A stretch of 39,338 nt of DNA, from NCBI GenBank assembly GCA_947503305.1, contig CANNDF010000011.1:1-39338 (forward strand). Direction: 5' to 3'. The position numbers and the translations under genes were made by a program. The stretch comes from an uncultured Dokdonia sp. GTDB taxonomy: Bacteria; Bacteroidota; Bacteroidia; Flavobacteriales; Flavobacteriaceae. This document shows, piece by piece, positions 25,262 to 34,482 of this stretch (within the stretch, counting starts at the first letter, position 1; every line of letters starts with the position of its first letter). The notes beneath the pieces are model-generated. The model made no database searches and was not told the origin of the DNA. It was given only the letters and a program-made list of their open reading frames with translations.

Positions 25262-26146
25262 ATGAAGCGCTTTAGTCTACAAGACACTTTTCTCATTAAG
25301 CAGTTCACAAAAACTGGTATACATCGTGATATAGAGCAAAGAAATTATTTCGAAATTATTTTTATAGAAGAAGGTAAAGGAAAACACTTCATTAATGAGT
25401 TTATTGTCACTTACCAAAAAGAAGATATTTTTCTTGTCGCTCCAGAAGACAAGCATCATTTTGAAATTTCTGAAGAAACTACTTTTTGTTACTTCCAATT
25501 TACCGAATTGCTGTTTTCTAGTAAAATGAACTTACCAGACAGATCATACTGGCTGCATCGTATAGAAAGGATTATTCATCATCCTAATCTTCTCCCTGGT
25601 GATATTATAAAAGAAATGAATGATCGCGTACTTATATGGGATATCCATAAGGTCATTAATCAAGAATATAAGGATCAAAAAGAGTTCTACAAACATAATA
25701 TCTCAAATATGGTCAGTACGACTCTAAGTATCATTGCCCGTAATATCACAAGAGATTTTGAAAGTATTTCTATAAAAAGGAATACAGATGAACATACGAC
25801 AATAGATCAAATTTTATCACATATACGACAACATGTATATGAAACAGATTTGATGAGAATTACTGCTATTGCATCACACTTTAATATGACCAATAGTGCT
25901 TTAAGTTCATACTTTAAGAAGAAAACAGGAAAATCGTTACATCACTATATTCTTATGTATAAGATACATCTTGTAAAATATAGATTAAAAAATACTGATT
26001 TTACTGTCTCTGAAATAGCATATCAATTAGGATTTACAGATGAAAGTCATCTTACAAGAATTTTTAAGAAATATAATAATAGTACCCCAAAGCAGTATAA
26101 ACAAAGCGTGCTTGAACAACCTGAATCATTAGGGTTTTCTACTTAA
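25262..26146 (+). CDS. AraC family transcriptional regulator
   Basis: 294 residues. The N-terminal part (about 1-150) has a cupin-like ligand domain (FEIIFIEEGKGKHFINE, FLVAPEDKHHFEIS). The C-terminal part (about 185-285) has the two helix-turn-helix units: RITAIASHFNMTNSALSSYFKKKTGKSL and TVSEIAYQLGFTDESHLTRIFKKYNNSTPKQY. It is divergent from the DoxX-like gene, a usual target arrangement. Its stop TAA shares TTAA (26143-26146) with the stop of the nuclease gene on the other strand. Confidence 0.93.
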   Translation: MKRFSLQDTFLIKQFTKTGIHRDIEQRNYFEIIFIEEGKGKHFINEFIVTYQKEDIFLVAPEDKHHFEISEETTFCYFQFTELLFSSKMNLPDRSYWLHRIERIIHHPNLLPGDIIKEMNDRVLIWDIHKVINQEYKDQKEFYKHNISNMVSTTLSIIARNITRDFESISIKRNTDEHTTIDQILSHIRQHVYETDLMRITAIASHFNMTNSALSSYFKKKTGKSLHHYILMYKIHLVKYRLKNTDFTVSEIAYQLGFTDESHLTRIFKKYNNSTPKQYKQSVLEQPESLGFST

Positions 26147-26919
26147 CCAAAAAGCTCATTGAGCAATCCTGCTAAACGTATTCCCCCTTTTTGGAGTTGA
26201 AAACGTAACGTATCAAAGTAGGTGTACATATACTTGTACCCCAACTTATCACCTTTTTTAGTATTCTTATAAATATCCTTTACAAGAACCCTGCTATCTT
26301 CCATCCAATCCTGTATTGTTCCTTCTTGCAAAGAAGAAACTTGTTTCTTAGATACCTTTGGCATTGTTTGGGCAAGCTCAGAATATGACATATTATAGTT
26401 TTCTATCATTTGAGTATCCCAAACTCTGTGTAAATTTGTCCCGTCTCTAAACCACCGAACTTGAAAATCATTACCTCCTTTATCTTCTCCAATTCCCGTG
26501 TGCAATGGTTGATGTAAATCACCTATCAAATGAACTAATACTTTTAAATGAAATGCTTTAATTTGATCTGAAGAGCTAGGGTCTTTTATTTTATTAATGC
26601 ATGCTTCAATTCCTTTTATAATATCTCCTCGATCACTTGGTGTATGTGTGTCATACGTTTTATCAAATGGAATATTGACATAATGCCAAGGTCCATATGA
26701 TCTATAAAGAGTATCACTTTTTATTTCATCTGCATAGGTAGAAACAAGCGCCAGTGATTTACCATCCAATAATTTATCAATCGTTCGCTTAGCTTTTTTA
26801 GATAGATATTGTTCTGCAATAGCACCAGTAGTACGATGTCCTGTTTTACCCCAATCAAAATTACTAGCTTGAAGATTCAAATTGTAGATGATAAAAAAAA
26901 AGAATACTATAAGGCGCAT
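26143..26919 (-). CDS. Secreted S1/P1-type nuclease
   Basis: 258 residues; signal peptide at about 1-18. All nine zinc ligands line up with nuclease P1: W23, H28, D64, H79, H130, D134, H140, H164 and D168, with spacings identical to P1 (15, 4, 6 and 4 where compared). It is a trinuclear zinc enzyme cutting single-stranded DNA and RNA and removing 3' phosphates, acting in periplasm or outside, for phosphate or nucleotide scavenging. W23 must be the mature N terminus for zinc binding in P1, yet a likely cleavage after A18 would leave four residues before it. Confidence 0.93.
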   Translation of the reverse strand: MRLIVFFFFIIYNLNLQASNFDWGKTGHRTTGAIAEQYLSKKAKRTIDKLLDGKSLALVSTYADEIKSDTLYRSYGPWHYVNIPFDKTYDTHTPSDRGDIIKGIEACINKIKDPSSSDQIKAFHLKVLVHLIGDLHQPLHTGIGEDKGGNDFQVRWFRDGTNLHRVWDTQMIENYNMSYSELAQTMPKVSKKQVSSLQEGTIQDWMEDSRVLVKDIYKNTKKGDKLGYKYMYTYFDTLRFQLQKGGIRLAGLLNELFG

Positions 26920-26935
26920 AACTATATATTTTTGT

Positions 26936-26943
26936 CAAAAATA
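26936..26943 (-). promoter_or_regulatory. Possible -7 element of the S1/P1 nuclease gene
   Basis: The minus strand reads TATTTTTG, 17 bases before the ATG at 26919. A matching -33 TTG is not at the usual distance. Confidence 0.35.
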
Positions 26944-26980
26944 CAATGAATCTATCAAGTTTATGTTATACTAGTATAAA

Positions 26981-27025
26981 GATTGTAAACGCTTTCGCGA
27001 AAGCAAAATGTGTACCTTTACAATC
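26981..27025. repeat. Nested inverted repeat around GCTTTCGCGAAAGC
   Basis: GATTGTAAA (26981-26989) and TTTACAATC (27017-27025) are perfect 9-bp arms enclosing an exact 14-bp palindrome copy (26991-27004). It lies between the divergent nuclease and hydrolase genes; a TACCTTTA motif at 27013-27020 partly overlaps the right arm and could be the -7 element of the hydrolase gene. Confidence 0.7.
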
Positions 27026-27053
27026 CTAATATACCATCATAACTGACAGCCCT

Positions 27054-27983
27054 ATGAAATACGTAATTTGTTGTGTTTTAATTTTAGGAATGACTCCTAT
27101 TTTATTTGCTCAAAGTAATCCTATCTCGCAGGATATTAAAATTAATCCGTATGTATACGGAACTTTATTAAAGCCAGAATCTCCTACAGAAAATCTTGTT
27201 ATTATTATCCCTGGATCTGGACCAACAGATCGTGATGGAAACCAACAAATGGCACGTAATAACTCATTACGATTACTTGCAGAAGGAATTACAGCTTCTG
27301 GTATAGCTACATTTAGGTATGATAAACGGGTGCTTACTTTATTAAAACAACGTGCATTGCAAGAAGAAAAATTACGATTTGATGATTTTGTAGAAGATGC
27401 TGTTAACACTATCAAGTATTTTTCTGAACGTGGTAACTACAGTAATATTTATGTACTTGGTCATAGTCAAGGCTCTTTAGTAGGAATGATCGCATCTCAA
27501 AAAACTATGGTTGCAGGTTTTATTTCTCTGGCTGGAGCTGGACAAACTATAGATAAAGCTATTGTAAATCAAATAAAATTACAGATGCCTGATCTTGCAG
27601 AAAGTGCAGTCAAATCTTTTGAGGAATTAAAAGAAAATGGTAAAGTAAAAAACTATAGCCCTGCACTTAGTTCAATTTTCAGACCCTCCTCGCAGCCATT
27701 TATGGCTAGTTGGATGAAATATAATCCTAGTGATGAAATACAAAAATTACAAATCCCTACACTTATCATTAATGGAACAAAAGATATTCAAGTAGATGTA
27801 AGTGAAGCACATAGCTTAAAAGCTGTAAAGGATGATGCCTCACTTATCATTATAGATACTATGAATCATATTTTACGATCTATAAAAGGGGACAACCTTG
27901 TAAACACCAAATCATATAATGAACCCCAACGACCTTTATCTGAGGGACTTATTGAAGCAATTACTACTTTTGTTTTAAAATAA
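27054..27983 (+). CDS. Secreted alpha/beta hydrolase
   Basis: 309 residues, signal peptide about 1-19 (ends LFAQ). Oxyanion-region motif PGSGPTDRDGN (53-63), nucleophile elbow GHSQGS with S138, acid in GTKDIQVD near 242-249 and histidine in MNHILR near 270. The GSGPxDRDGN motif is found in a Bacteroidota group of exported serine hydrolases, often called acyl-CoA thioester hydrolase-like or esterase; substrate is unknown. It leads a run of four plus-strand genes but has its own upstream region. Confidence 0.9.
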   Translation: MKYVICCVLILGMTPILFAQSNPISQDIKINPYVYGTLLKPESPTENLVIIIPGSGPTDRDGNQQMARNNSLRLLAEGITASGIATFRYDKRVLTLLKQRALQEEKLRFDDFVEDAVNTIKYFSERGNYSNIYVLGHSQGSLVGMIASQKTMVAGFISLAGAGQTIDKAIVNQIKLQMPDLAESAVKSFEELKENGKVKNYSPALSSIFRPSSQPFMASWMKYNPSDEIQKLQIPTLIINGTKDIQVDVSEAHSLKAVKDDASLIIIDTMNHILRSIKGDNLVNTKSYNEPQRPLSEGLIEAITTFVLK

Positions 27984-28023
27984 TTTCTAGCTGTATTTAT
28001 ATTTTATACAGCACCTATTTCCT

Positions 28024-28031
28024 TACTTTTG
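28024..28031 (+). promoter_or_regulatory. Possible -7 element of the M61 peptidase gene
   Basis: TACTTTTG matches TAnnTTTG, 28 bases before the ATG at 28060. The -33 region has no clear TTTG. Confidence 0.4.
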
Positions 28032-28059
28032 TTTCAAATTACCTATAGTATATATCTCT

Positions 28060-29946
28060 ATGAAAAAACATATCGCTTATATTTTTGTTCTTATTCTTCT
28101 TAGTGCCTGTGGTACTTCAAAAACTATTCAATCTAAAAAAACGACAGTCAAGGTCTCAATAGATTTAGTAAATAGTACTGATGACAAGCTAAATGTGACA
28201 TTAGAACCAGGTACTATAACCTCTGATCTAGTGACATTTTATATTCCGGAAACAGTACCTGGCACCTACTCTGATGATGACTACGGTAAATATGTAGAGC
28301 AAGTGGAGGCCTTTACTAGTAAGGGAGAGCTTCTTCCTGTTGAACGTACATCCGATAATACCTGGAATATCCAAAAAGCTACTACCCTAGCTTCTATACA
28401 CTATGTTGTAAGTGATACTTATGATATCGAAGGTGAACATGATATCTTCTCTCCTTCTGGAACTAATTTTAAAAAAGGACAACAGTATATGTTGAACCTC
28501 CATGCACTTGTAGGGTATATTAAAAATCAAGAAGATCTTGTTTATACGATTGATATAAATAGGTCAGAAAAAATGGAAGCAAGTACTTCTCTTCCCATAC
28601 AAACTAATGAAAACTATACCCCCACTGTATTTGAAAATCAAAAAACGGTAGATAGTTATATTGCCCAGAGGTATTTTGAAGTAATAGATAATCCTATTAT
28701 GTATAATATCCCTAATAAGGAAGTGTTTGATATAGGAGGAATTACAATAGAATTAAGTGTTTATAGTCCATCAGGCACGGTAAAAGCCTCAGATTTAAAA
28801 CCAAATATTGAAAAAATGATGGAAGCCCAAAAAGCATATTTGGGTGCTATGAATACTACAGATAAATACACTATACTTCTGTATTTAAGTACTGTATCTC
28901 CAGATGATGCTCAAGGCTTTGGAGCTTTAGAACATCATACATCAACAGTAGTTGTATTACCAGAAAGCATGCCACAAGAAGCTATGGATGCTGCAATGAT
29001 AGATGTAGTAGCACATGAATTTTTTCATATTGTAACACCATTAAACCTTCACTCTGCAGAGATTCATAAATTCAGATATAATGACCCGAAAATGAGTCAG
29101 CATTTATGGATGTATGAAGGAATTACCGAATATTTTGCACAGCATTTTCAAGTACAGCAAGGGCTTATAAATGCTCCTGATTTCTATAATACCCTTACAG
29201 AAAAAATTGCAAGAGCAAAGAGCTATGATGATACAATGTCTTTTACAGAAATGAGTGCAAATGTTCTTGAAGAACCTTATGCCTCTAGCTATGGAAACGT
29301 ATATCAAAAAGGAGCTCTTATCGGAATGTGCCTAGATATCCTCTTGAGAGAAAATAGTAATGGAGAAAAAGGGGTGTTAGATTTAATGAGAGCATTAACA
29401 GAACGCTATGGGTCACAACGACCATTTGATGATCAGGCTATTATACCACAAATTACAGAAATGACATCACCCGTAATAGGGGCATTCTTTCAAGATCATG
29501 TAATAGGAACCATACCTATTAATTATAGTGCCTATTTTGATAAGGTTGGGTTAGAATATACAACTATACAAGCACCTACTGGTTATTTCTTAGAAGGAAA
29601 TCAACCCTATATTAATGGTTCACAAGCCACTAATGAAGTATTTATCCAAGATGGAATTGAACTACATTCTTTCTTTAAAGAGCTAGGAATTGAAGGAGGA
29701 GACGTCATTAAGAGTATTAATGGAAAAACATATGATATTTCAAATGTTTATGCTTTAATATCAGATTCTAATGGATGGAAAGTAGATGATCCTGTTACTT
29801 TTATTGTAAAACGTGGAGAAAAGGAGTTAACACTTACAGGTAAAGTGTCAGAACCCCAAATAAGTAAGCCTAGTATTACCGAGTTACAATACTTTACAGA
29901 AGGCCCTGAATTGAGGCTTCGCAACAGTTGGTTAAAAGGTTCTTAA
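28060..29946 (+). CDS. M61 family metallopeptidase with PDZ domain, lipoprotein
   Basis: 628 residues. N terminus has a lipoprotein signal with lipobox LLSACG (C17). Zinc motif HEFFH: H319, E320 and H323, with the third ligand in the downstream YEGITEYF (352-359). The N-terminal beta domain (about 25-190) is typical of M61; residues about 535-605 form a PDZ-like domain (GGDVIKSINGKTYDISN). M61 enzymes are glycyl-aminopeptidase-like; many bacterial members are exported. Probably anchored in the outer or inner membrane by its lipid. A 53-base gap separates it from the DUF5916 gene. Confidence 0.92.
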   Translation: MKKHIAYIFVLILLSACGTSKTIQSKKTTVKVSIDLVNSTDDKLNVTLEPGTITSDLVTFYIPETVPGTYSDDDYGKYVEQVEAFTSKGELLPVERTSDNTWNIQKATTLASIHYVVSDTYDIEGEHDIFSPSGTNFKKGQQYMLNLHALVGYIKNQEDLVYTIDINRSEKMEASTSLPIQTNENYTPTVFENQKTVDSYIAQRYFEVIDNPIMYNIPNKEVFDIGGITIELSVYSPSGTVKASDLKPNIEKMMEAQKAYLGAMNTTDKYTILLYLSTVSPDDAQGFGALEHHTSTVVVLPESMPQEAMDAAMIDVVAHEFFHIVTPLNLHSAEIHKFRYNDPKMSQHLWMYEGITEYFAQHFQVQQGLINAPDFYNTLTEKIARAKSYDDTMSFTEMSANVLEEPYASSYGNVYQKGALIGMCLDILLRENSNGEKGVLDLMRALTERYGSQRPFDDQAIIPQITEMTSPVIGAFFQDHVIGTIPINYSAYFDKVGLEYTTIQAPTGYFLEGNQPYINGSQATNEVFIQDGIELHSFFKELGIEGGDVIKSINGKTYDISNVYALISDSNGWKVDDPVTFIVKRGEKELTLTGKVSEPQISKPSITELQYFTEGPELRLRNSWLKGS

Positions 29947-29999
29947 TTTTTTCTAAAATTAAAAGGGTTTATCTACATTCGTAGTATTCAACTAACCAA

Positions 30000-32195
30000 A
30001 TGCCAAGAAGACTACTCCTTATTGCTGTTATATACTTTGTTTATATTTCAACAAGCGCACAAGAAAAAAAAGTCTCTGTAAAATATATCTCTGAAACCAT
30101 TACGATAGATGGTAATCTCAATGAGTCCGTTTGGGAACAGGTAGCCCCTGCAACAGATTTTTGGCAATACTTTCCTACAGATACAATACAAGCACAAAAT
30201 CAAACAGAAATACGATTTCTATATGATGACAAAAAACTATATGTAGGGATCAAAGTAAACGCAATTGGAAATGATTACATCGTTCCTTCATTACGTAGGG
30301 ATTTTAGAGCTGGAGGAAGTGATAATATCACACTGATGTTTGATACTTTTAATGATGGTACTAATGCATTTTTATTTGGATCAAATCCTGCTGGAGTACT
30401 AAGAGAAGCATTAGTATCAGGAGGGGGCACAGAAATCCGTGGGTTTACGACGAGTTGGGATACAAAGTGGGTAGGAGAAACTAAACAGTATGATGGCTAT
30501 TATATCTGTGAATGGGCAATTCCATTTTCTGCTTTTAAATTTCGAGAAGGCGAAACAAAATGGAGATTTAATTCTTATCAATTTGACACACAAGGTAATG
30601 AACGCAATACATGGATAAACATACCTCAAAATCAATTTATTTTTAATCTTGGATATATGGGAGATATGGTTTTTGAAAAACCATTAGGAAATTCCAAAAG
30701 CCCAATTTCTATTATACCCTATGTAAATACGTTTGCAGGGGAAGATTTTGAAAATAATGAAGATACCTTTGACATTAGTTTTGGAGGGGATGCAAAGTTT
30801 ACTATAGGAAACAGTCTTAATCTAGATGCTACAATAAATCCAGACTTTTCAAATGTAGAGGTAGATCGCCAGGTAACAAATTTGACTCGTTTTGAAATAA
30901 ATCTACCAGAACGAAGACAATTTTTTATTGAAAATAGTGACCTCTTTGCAGACTTTGGAGATTCCAGAGATGCTAATCCTTTTTTCTCAAGACGCATTGG
31001 AATTGCAAGAAATGCAGATGATGAAACCATACAAAATGATATAATAGCAGGAGCTAGATTAAGTGGGAAATTAAACAACAACCTACGTATAGGTTTACTT
31101 AATATACAGACTGCTACAGATGCTTCTAATGAAATAGGAAGCAATAACAATACTGTCGTTGCTTTACAACATAAACTATTCAGTAGATCTAATATTAGTT
31201 TCCTTTTTGTAAACAGACAAAATACAAGTGATGAAGATTTTATAATACCAGATGAAGAATATAATCGAGTGATAGGTGTTGATTATAACTTGGCTAACGA
31301 GGATAACTCATGGACAGGTAAAGCCTATATACATAAGTCATTTACACCAGAGATTAAAGATGATGATTATTCTACAGGAGTACGACTGCAATATAATAGT
31401 AAAAGCTGGCGTATACGTGGTAGTGGTGTTTTTATAGGCAATAATTTTAATTCAGATCTAGGCTTTATAAGACGCACAGATATATTTAAGATAGATCCTC
31501 AAGTAGAATATTTATTATTCCCAAAGAAAGGAAAGATTAATCGACATATATTTTCATTTACCCCTACCATTATATGGCGCCCTACAGAGGGTTATTTTAA
31601 TTCTGATTATACCATAGAATCACAATGGAATGCAGAGTTTAAGAATAATGCAAACCTTAGTGCTACTCTTACAAACAATTATGTTTTCCTATTTGATGAA
31701 TTTGACCCTACACGATCTGATGGAACTCCCCTACCTGCAAATACAGATTATAGGTATTCAAGTTTCGGATTACGGTATCAGTCGGACAGGCGAAAAGAAT
31801 TTTCATATACATTACAGCCTACTGGGGGAGCTTTTTTTAATGGTCATATTGTTTCAGTACGTGGAGATGTAAATTATAGGATACAGCCCTATTTTAATCT
31901 AGCTATGCAAGCTCGATATGATTATATAGAATTACCAGCTCCTTTTGCAACCGCAAACTTATGGCTTGTAGGACCAAGACTTGATGTTACTTTTAATAAA
32001 TCTATTTTCTGGGCTACATTTATACAATACAGTTCCCAGCAAGATAATTTTAGTATAAATTCCCGTTTACAGTGGCGTTTTGCACCACTTTCAGATTTAT
32101 TTTTAGTCTATAATGATAACTACTTTACTGACACTGTATTTGCACCTAGAGTACGTTCTATAAATTTAAAAGTAACCTACTGGCTTTATTTGTAG
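30000..32195 (+). CDS. DUF5916 protein with CBM9-like N-terminal domain (outer-membrane barrel)
   Basis: 731 residues, signal peptide about 1-20 (ends TSAQ). Residues about 25-215 are a CBM9-like/DOMON beta-sandwich (TITIDGNLNESVWEQVAP, FLYDDKKLYVGIKV). The following stretch has the DUF5916 hallmark: NPDFSNVEVDRQVTNLTRFEI, then LPERRQFFIENSDLF at about 300-314. The C-terminal half alternates aromatic and polar residues and ends in aromatic-rich strands (NLKVTYWLYL), consistent with an outer-membrane barrel. Role unknown; family is abundant in Bacteroidota. Confidence 0.92.
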   Translation: MPRRLLLIAVIYFVYISTSAQEKKVSVKYISETITIDGNLNESVWEQVAPATDFWQYFPTDTIQAQNQTEIRFLYDDKKLYVGIKVNAIGNDYIVPSLRRDFRAGGSDNITLMFDTFNDGTNAFLFGSNPAGVLREALVSGGGTEIRGFTTSWDTKWVGETKQYDGYYICEWAIPFSAFKFREGETKWRFNSYQFDTQGNERNTWINIPQNQFIFNLGYMGDMVFEKPLGNSKSPISIIPYVNTFAGEDFENNEDTFDISFGGDAKFTIGNSLNLDATINPDFSNVEVDRQVTNLTRFEINLPERRQFFIENSDLFADFGDSRDANPFFSRRIGIARNADDETIQNDIIAGARLSGKLNNNLRIGLLNIQTATDASNEIGSNNNTVVALQHKLFSRSNISFLFVNRQNTSDEDFIIPDEEYNRVIGVDYNLANEDNSWTGKAYIHKSFTPEIKDDDYSTGVRLQYNSKSWRIRGSGVFIGNNFNSDLGFIRRTDIFKIDPQVEYLLFPKKGKINRHIFSFTPTIIWRPTEGYFNSDYTIESQWNAEFKNNANLSATLTNNYVFLFDEFDPTRSDGTPLPANTDYRYSSFGLRYQSDRRKEFSYTLQPTGGAFFNGHIVSVRGDVNYRIQPYFNLAMQARYDYIELPAPFATANLWLVGPRLDVTFNKSIFWATFIQYSSQQDNFSINSRLQWRFAPLSDLFLVYNDNYFTDTVFAPRVRSINLKVTYWLYL

Positions 32196-32265
32196 TCTTT
32201 TTTAGTATTTTGCTGGTATTGTTAGAATGCATTCTCAAAAGCATTCCTCTTCTTAAATACTAGAT

Positions 32266-33528
32266 ATGTTATATATAATAGAAAAAACACCTTTTTTTAC
32301 AAATGATGCCATTATATTTGGTCTACTAGCGATCCTCCTTGGATTTATTTTTTATACTTCAGGAAAAAAAGAAGGATTTTGGGCAAAATTTTATAAATAT
32401 ATTCCAGCATTACTCCTATGCTATATGTTGCCTGCAGTACTTAATTTATTTGGATTAGTAGATGCAGAGTCTTCTAAATTATATTTTGTAGCAAGTCGTT
32501 ATTTACTCCCTGCATCTATTGTTTTGTTTACACTAAGTGTAGACTTAAAAAGTATTGCAAACTTAGGCCCAAAAGCATTAATTATGTTTTTAACGGGAAC
32601 CATAGGTATTGTCATAGGCGGTCCTATAGCTATACTTATAATATCATTTTTTTCTCCAGAAACTATCGGAGGATCTGGCCCTACTGAAGTATGGAGAGGA
32701 CTATCAACCATAGCAGGAAGCTGGATAGGTGGAGGAGCAAATCAAGCAGCGATGCTAGAGATTTATGAATATGATAAAATAGAGTTTGGAAAAATGGTTC
32801 TTGTAGATGTCCTTATGGCAAATATATGGATGGCTATTTTATTATTAGGTATTGGAAAATCTAAGCGTATTGATAAATGGCTAAAAGCAGATAGTTCTTC
32901 AATTGAAACATTAAAACAAAAAGTTACTGAGTTTTCTGATAGTGTAAAAAGAAATCCTTCCTTGAATGATTTGATGATTATTCTAGGTATTGCATTTGGA
33001 GCTGTTGGGATATCTCATTTTGGAGCAGATTATATGACAACTTTATTTACTGATGTTCCTAAAAGTTCGACGCTTTACACATTTACAAAACCCTTTTTCT
33101 GGCTTGTTACATTTGCAACCATCATTGGAGTTAGCCTATCATTTACCCCTATGAAATCTTATGAAGGTGCTGGAGCAAGTAAACTAGGAAGTGTATTTAT
33201 ATACATCTTAGTAGCGACTATTGGGATGAGTATTGATTTAGGAAGTGTTTTTGAAAATCCCGGCCTCATTGCCATAGGTTTTGTATGGATCGCAATACAT
33301 GCAGGTCTTCTTATTCTTGTGGCAAAACTCATTAAAGCTCCATACTTCTTTCTAGCCGTAGGAAGTCAAGCAAATGTTGGAGGTGCAGCATCTGCTCCTG
33401 TAGTTGCAGCAGAGTTTCACCCATCACTTGCTAGTGTAGGTGTATTACTAGCTGTTTTTGGATATGTGGTAGGTACTTATGGAGCGATATTATGTACAAT
33501 TTTAATGGAAATGGCATCAGCTGGCTAG
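32266..33528 (+). CDS. DUF819 family membrane protein (transporter-like)
   Basis: 420 residues with about ten hydrophobic segments over the full length. Motifs: YMLPAVLNLFGL near 45, GGGANQAAMLEI near 162, and a matching inverted half ending with GSQANVGGAASAPVVAAEFHP near 365. The repeated 'G-x-A-N-x-A/G' loops suggest two related halves, as in secondary transporters. DUF819 (YjcL-like) has no established substrate. Terminator or promoter evidence on either side is weak. Confidence 0.9.
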   Translation: MLYIIEKTPFFTNDAIIFGLLAILLGFIFYTSGKKEGFWAKFYKYIPALLLCYMLPAVLNLFGLVDAESSKLYFVASRYLLPASIVLFTLSVDLKSIANLGPKALIMFLTGTIGIVIGGPIAILIISFFSPETIGGSGPTEVWRGLSTIAGSWIGGGANQAAMLEIYEYDKIEFGKMVLVDVLMANIWMAILLLGIGKSKRIDKWLKADSSSIETLKQKVTEFSDSVKRNPSLNDLMIILGIAFGAVGISHFGADYMTTLFTDVPKSSTLYTFTKPFFWLVTFATIIGVSLSFTPMKSYEGAGASKLGSVFIYILVATIGMSIDLGSVFENPGLIAIGFVWIAIHAGLLILVAKLIKAPYFFLAVGSQANVGGAASAPVVAAEFHPSLASVGVLLAVFGYVVGTYGAILCTILMEMASAG

Positions 33529-33577
33529 TATTTCAAATAAAATAATAGCATCTTTGCGATATCAAAAATCATTTTTA

Positions 33578-34279
33578 ATGAGAAGATTCTGTGTCTTTTT
33601 TCTGCTTACATGTCTACTAGCCTCTTGTTCAAAATCTGGCAACTTTACAGTCTCGGGTACTGTAAGAGGTCTTAAAAAAGGAACCCTTTATTTACAACAC
33701 ATAGAAGATACATTACTTGTAAATCTTGATTCACTCGTTATAGATGGAAACCCCGAGTTTTCTTTTACTCATGATTTAAAAGAACCTGAAGTTTTATATT
33801 TACACCTTGATAAAAAAGATGCCTCTGGTTATGATGATCGTATCTTATTTTTTGCAGAACCCGGTGAAATGAATATCACTACCTCTCTTAAGAATTTTGA
33901 AGGGTTTGCCGCTGTTATTGGATCCGAAAATCAAATGCGATGGGCACAGTTTCAAAAAATGAATAGGCAGTTTAATGATAAAAATCTAGATCTTATCAAA
34001 GGCTCTTTTGAAGCTCAACAAACAGGAGATCAGGAAGAAATTTTAAAATATGATGATTCTATTCAAAAATTGCTCGTCTCAAAATACAGGTATACTGGTC
34101 AGTTTGCATCTACAAATGCCAGCTTAGAAGTAGCTCCTTATATTGTAATGACACAAATACCAGATGCAAATATTACGTATCTAGATACTCTTTATAGACG
34201 TTTCCCAAATAAGGTAAAACGTTCTTTATATGGTAAACAATTGAAAATGTTAATTGAAAATCGTAAAAAAGATGAATAA
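33578..34279 (+). CDS. DUF4369 lipoprotein
   Basis: 233 residues from ATG 33578; an upstream TTG at 33554 is rejected because the ATG gives a proper lipoprotein signal (MRRFCVFFLLTCLLASC) with lipobox LASC. DUF4369 domain at about 24-120: FTVSGTVRGLKKGTLYLQH, LDSLVIDG and ILFFAEPGEMNI. This domain is usually followed by a thioredoxin-like redox domain in Bacteroidota; here the rest (about 120-233) is helical and has no CxxC, so it is a shorter variant with no visible thiol activity. A CATCTTTG motif 26 bases upstream may be the -7 element. Confidence 0.87.
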   Translation: MRRFCVFFLLTCLLASCSKSGNFTVSGTVRGLKKGTLYLQHIEDTLLVNLDSLVIDGNPEFSFTHDLKEPEVLYLHLDKKDASGYDDRILFFAEPGEMNITTSLKNFEGFAAVIGSENQMRWAQFQKMNRQFNDKNLDLIKGSFEAQQTGDQEEILKYDDSIQKLLVSKYRYTGQFASTNASLEVAPYIVMTQIPDANITYLDTLYRRFPNKVKRSLYGKQLKMLIENRKKDE

Positions 34280-34314
34280 TACTCTATATACTACAATCAA
34301 TACTAGTACTCAAT

Positions 34315-34349
34315 AAAAAAGGCTTCTTTCTAATAAAGAAGCCTTTTTT
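34315..34349. terminator. Bidirectional intrinsic terminator
   Basis: GGCTTCTTT/AAAGAAGCC (34321-34329 with 34335-34343) with a 5-nt loop, flanked by six A and six T, between the DUF4369 gene and tRNA-Thr. Confidence 0.9.
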
Positions 34350-34350
34350 G

Positions 34351-34424
34351 AGCCGATGGAGGGACTCGAACCCACGACCTGCTGATTACAAATCAGCTGC
34401 TCTAGCCAGCTGAGCTACATCGGC
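34351..34424 (-). tRNA. tRNA-Thr (anticodon TGT)
   Basis: Acceptor GCCGATG/CATCGGC with discriminator T, anticodon arm CTGAT-TTGTA-ATCAG region reading TGT, and T arm GTGGGTTCGAGTCCCTC. It sits 58 bases downstream of an 88-residue protein gene on the same strand. Confidence 0.95.
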
Positions 34425-34482
34425 CTGAACACTGCAAATATAAATGAGATTTATTCATATTTGCAACATCTTTTTTAAAAAT

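Noticed and set aside
27990-28012. GCTGTAT...ATACAGC as a terminator after the alpha/beta hydrolase gene
   Set aside because: Seven-base arms without a T run afterwards; too weak to call.
30719-31150. 143-residue minus-strand reading frame
   Set aside because: Antisense to the DUF5916 gene with no recognisable protein features.
33554-33577. TTG start for the DUF4369 lipoprotein
   Set aside because: The ATG at 33578 gives a proper lipoprotein signal, while the extension overlaps a promoter-like motif.
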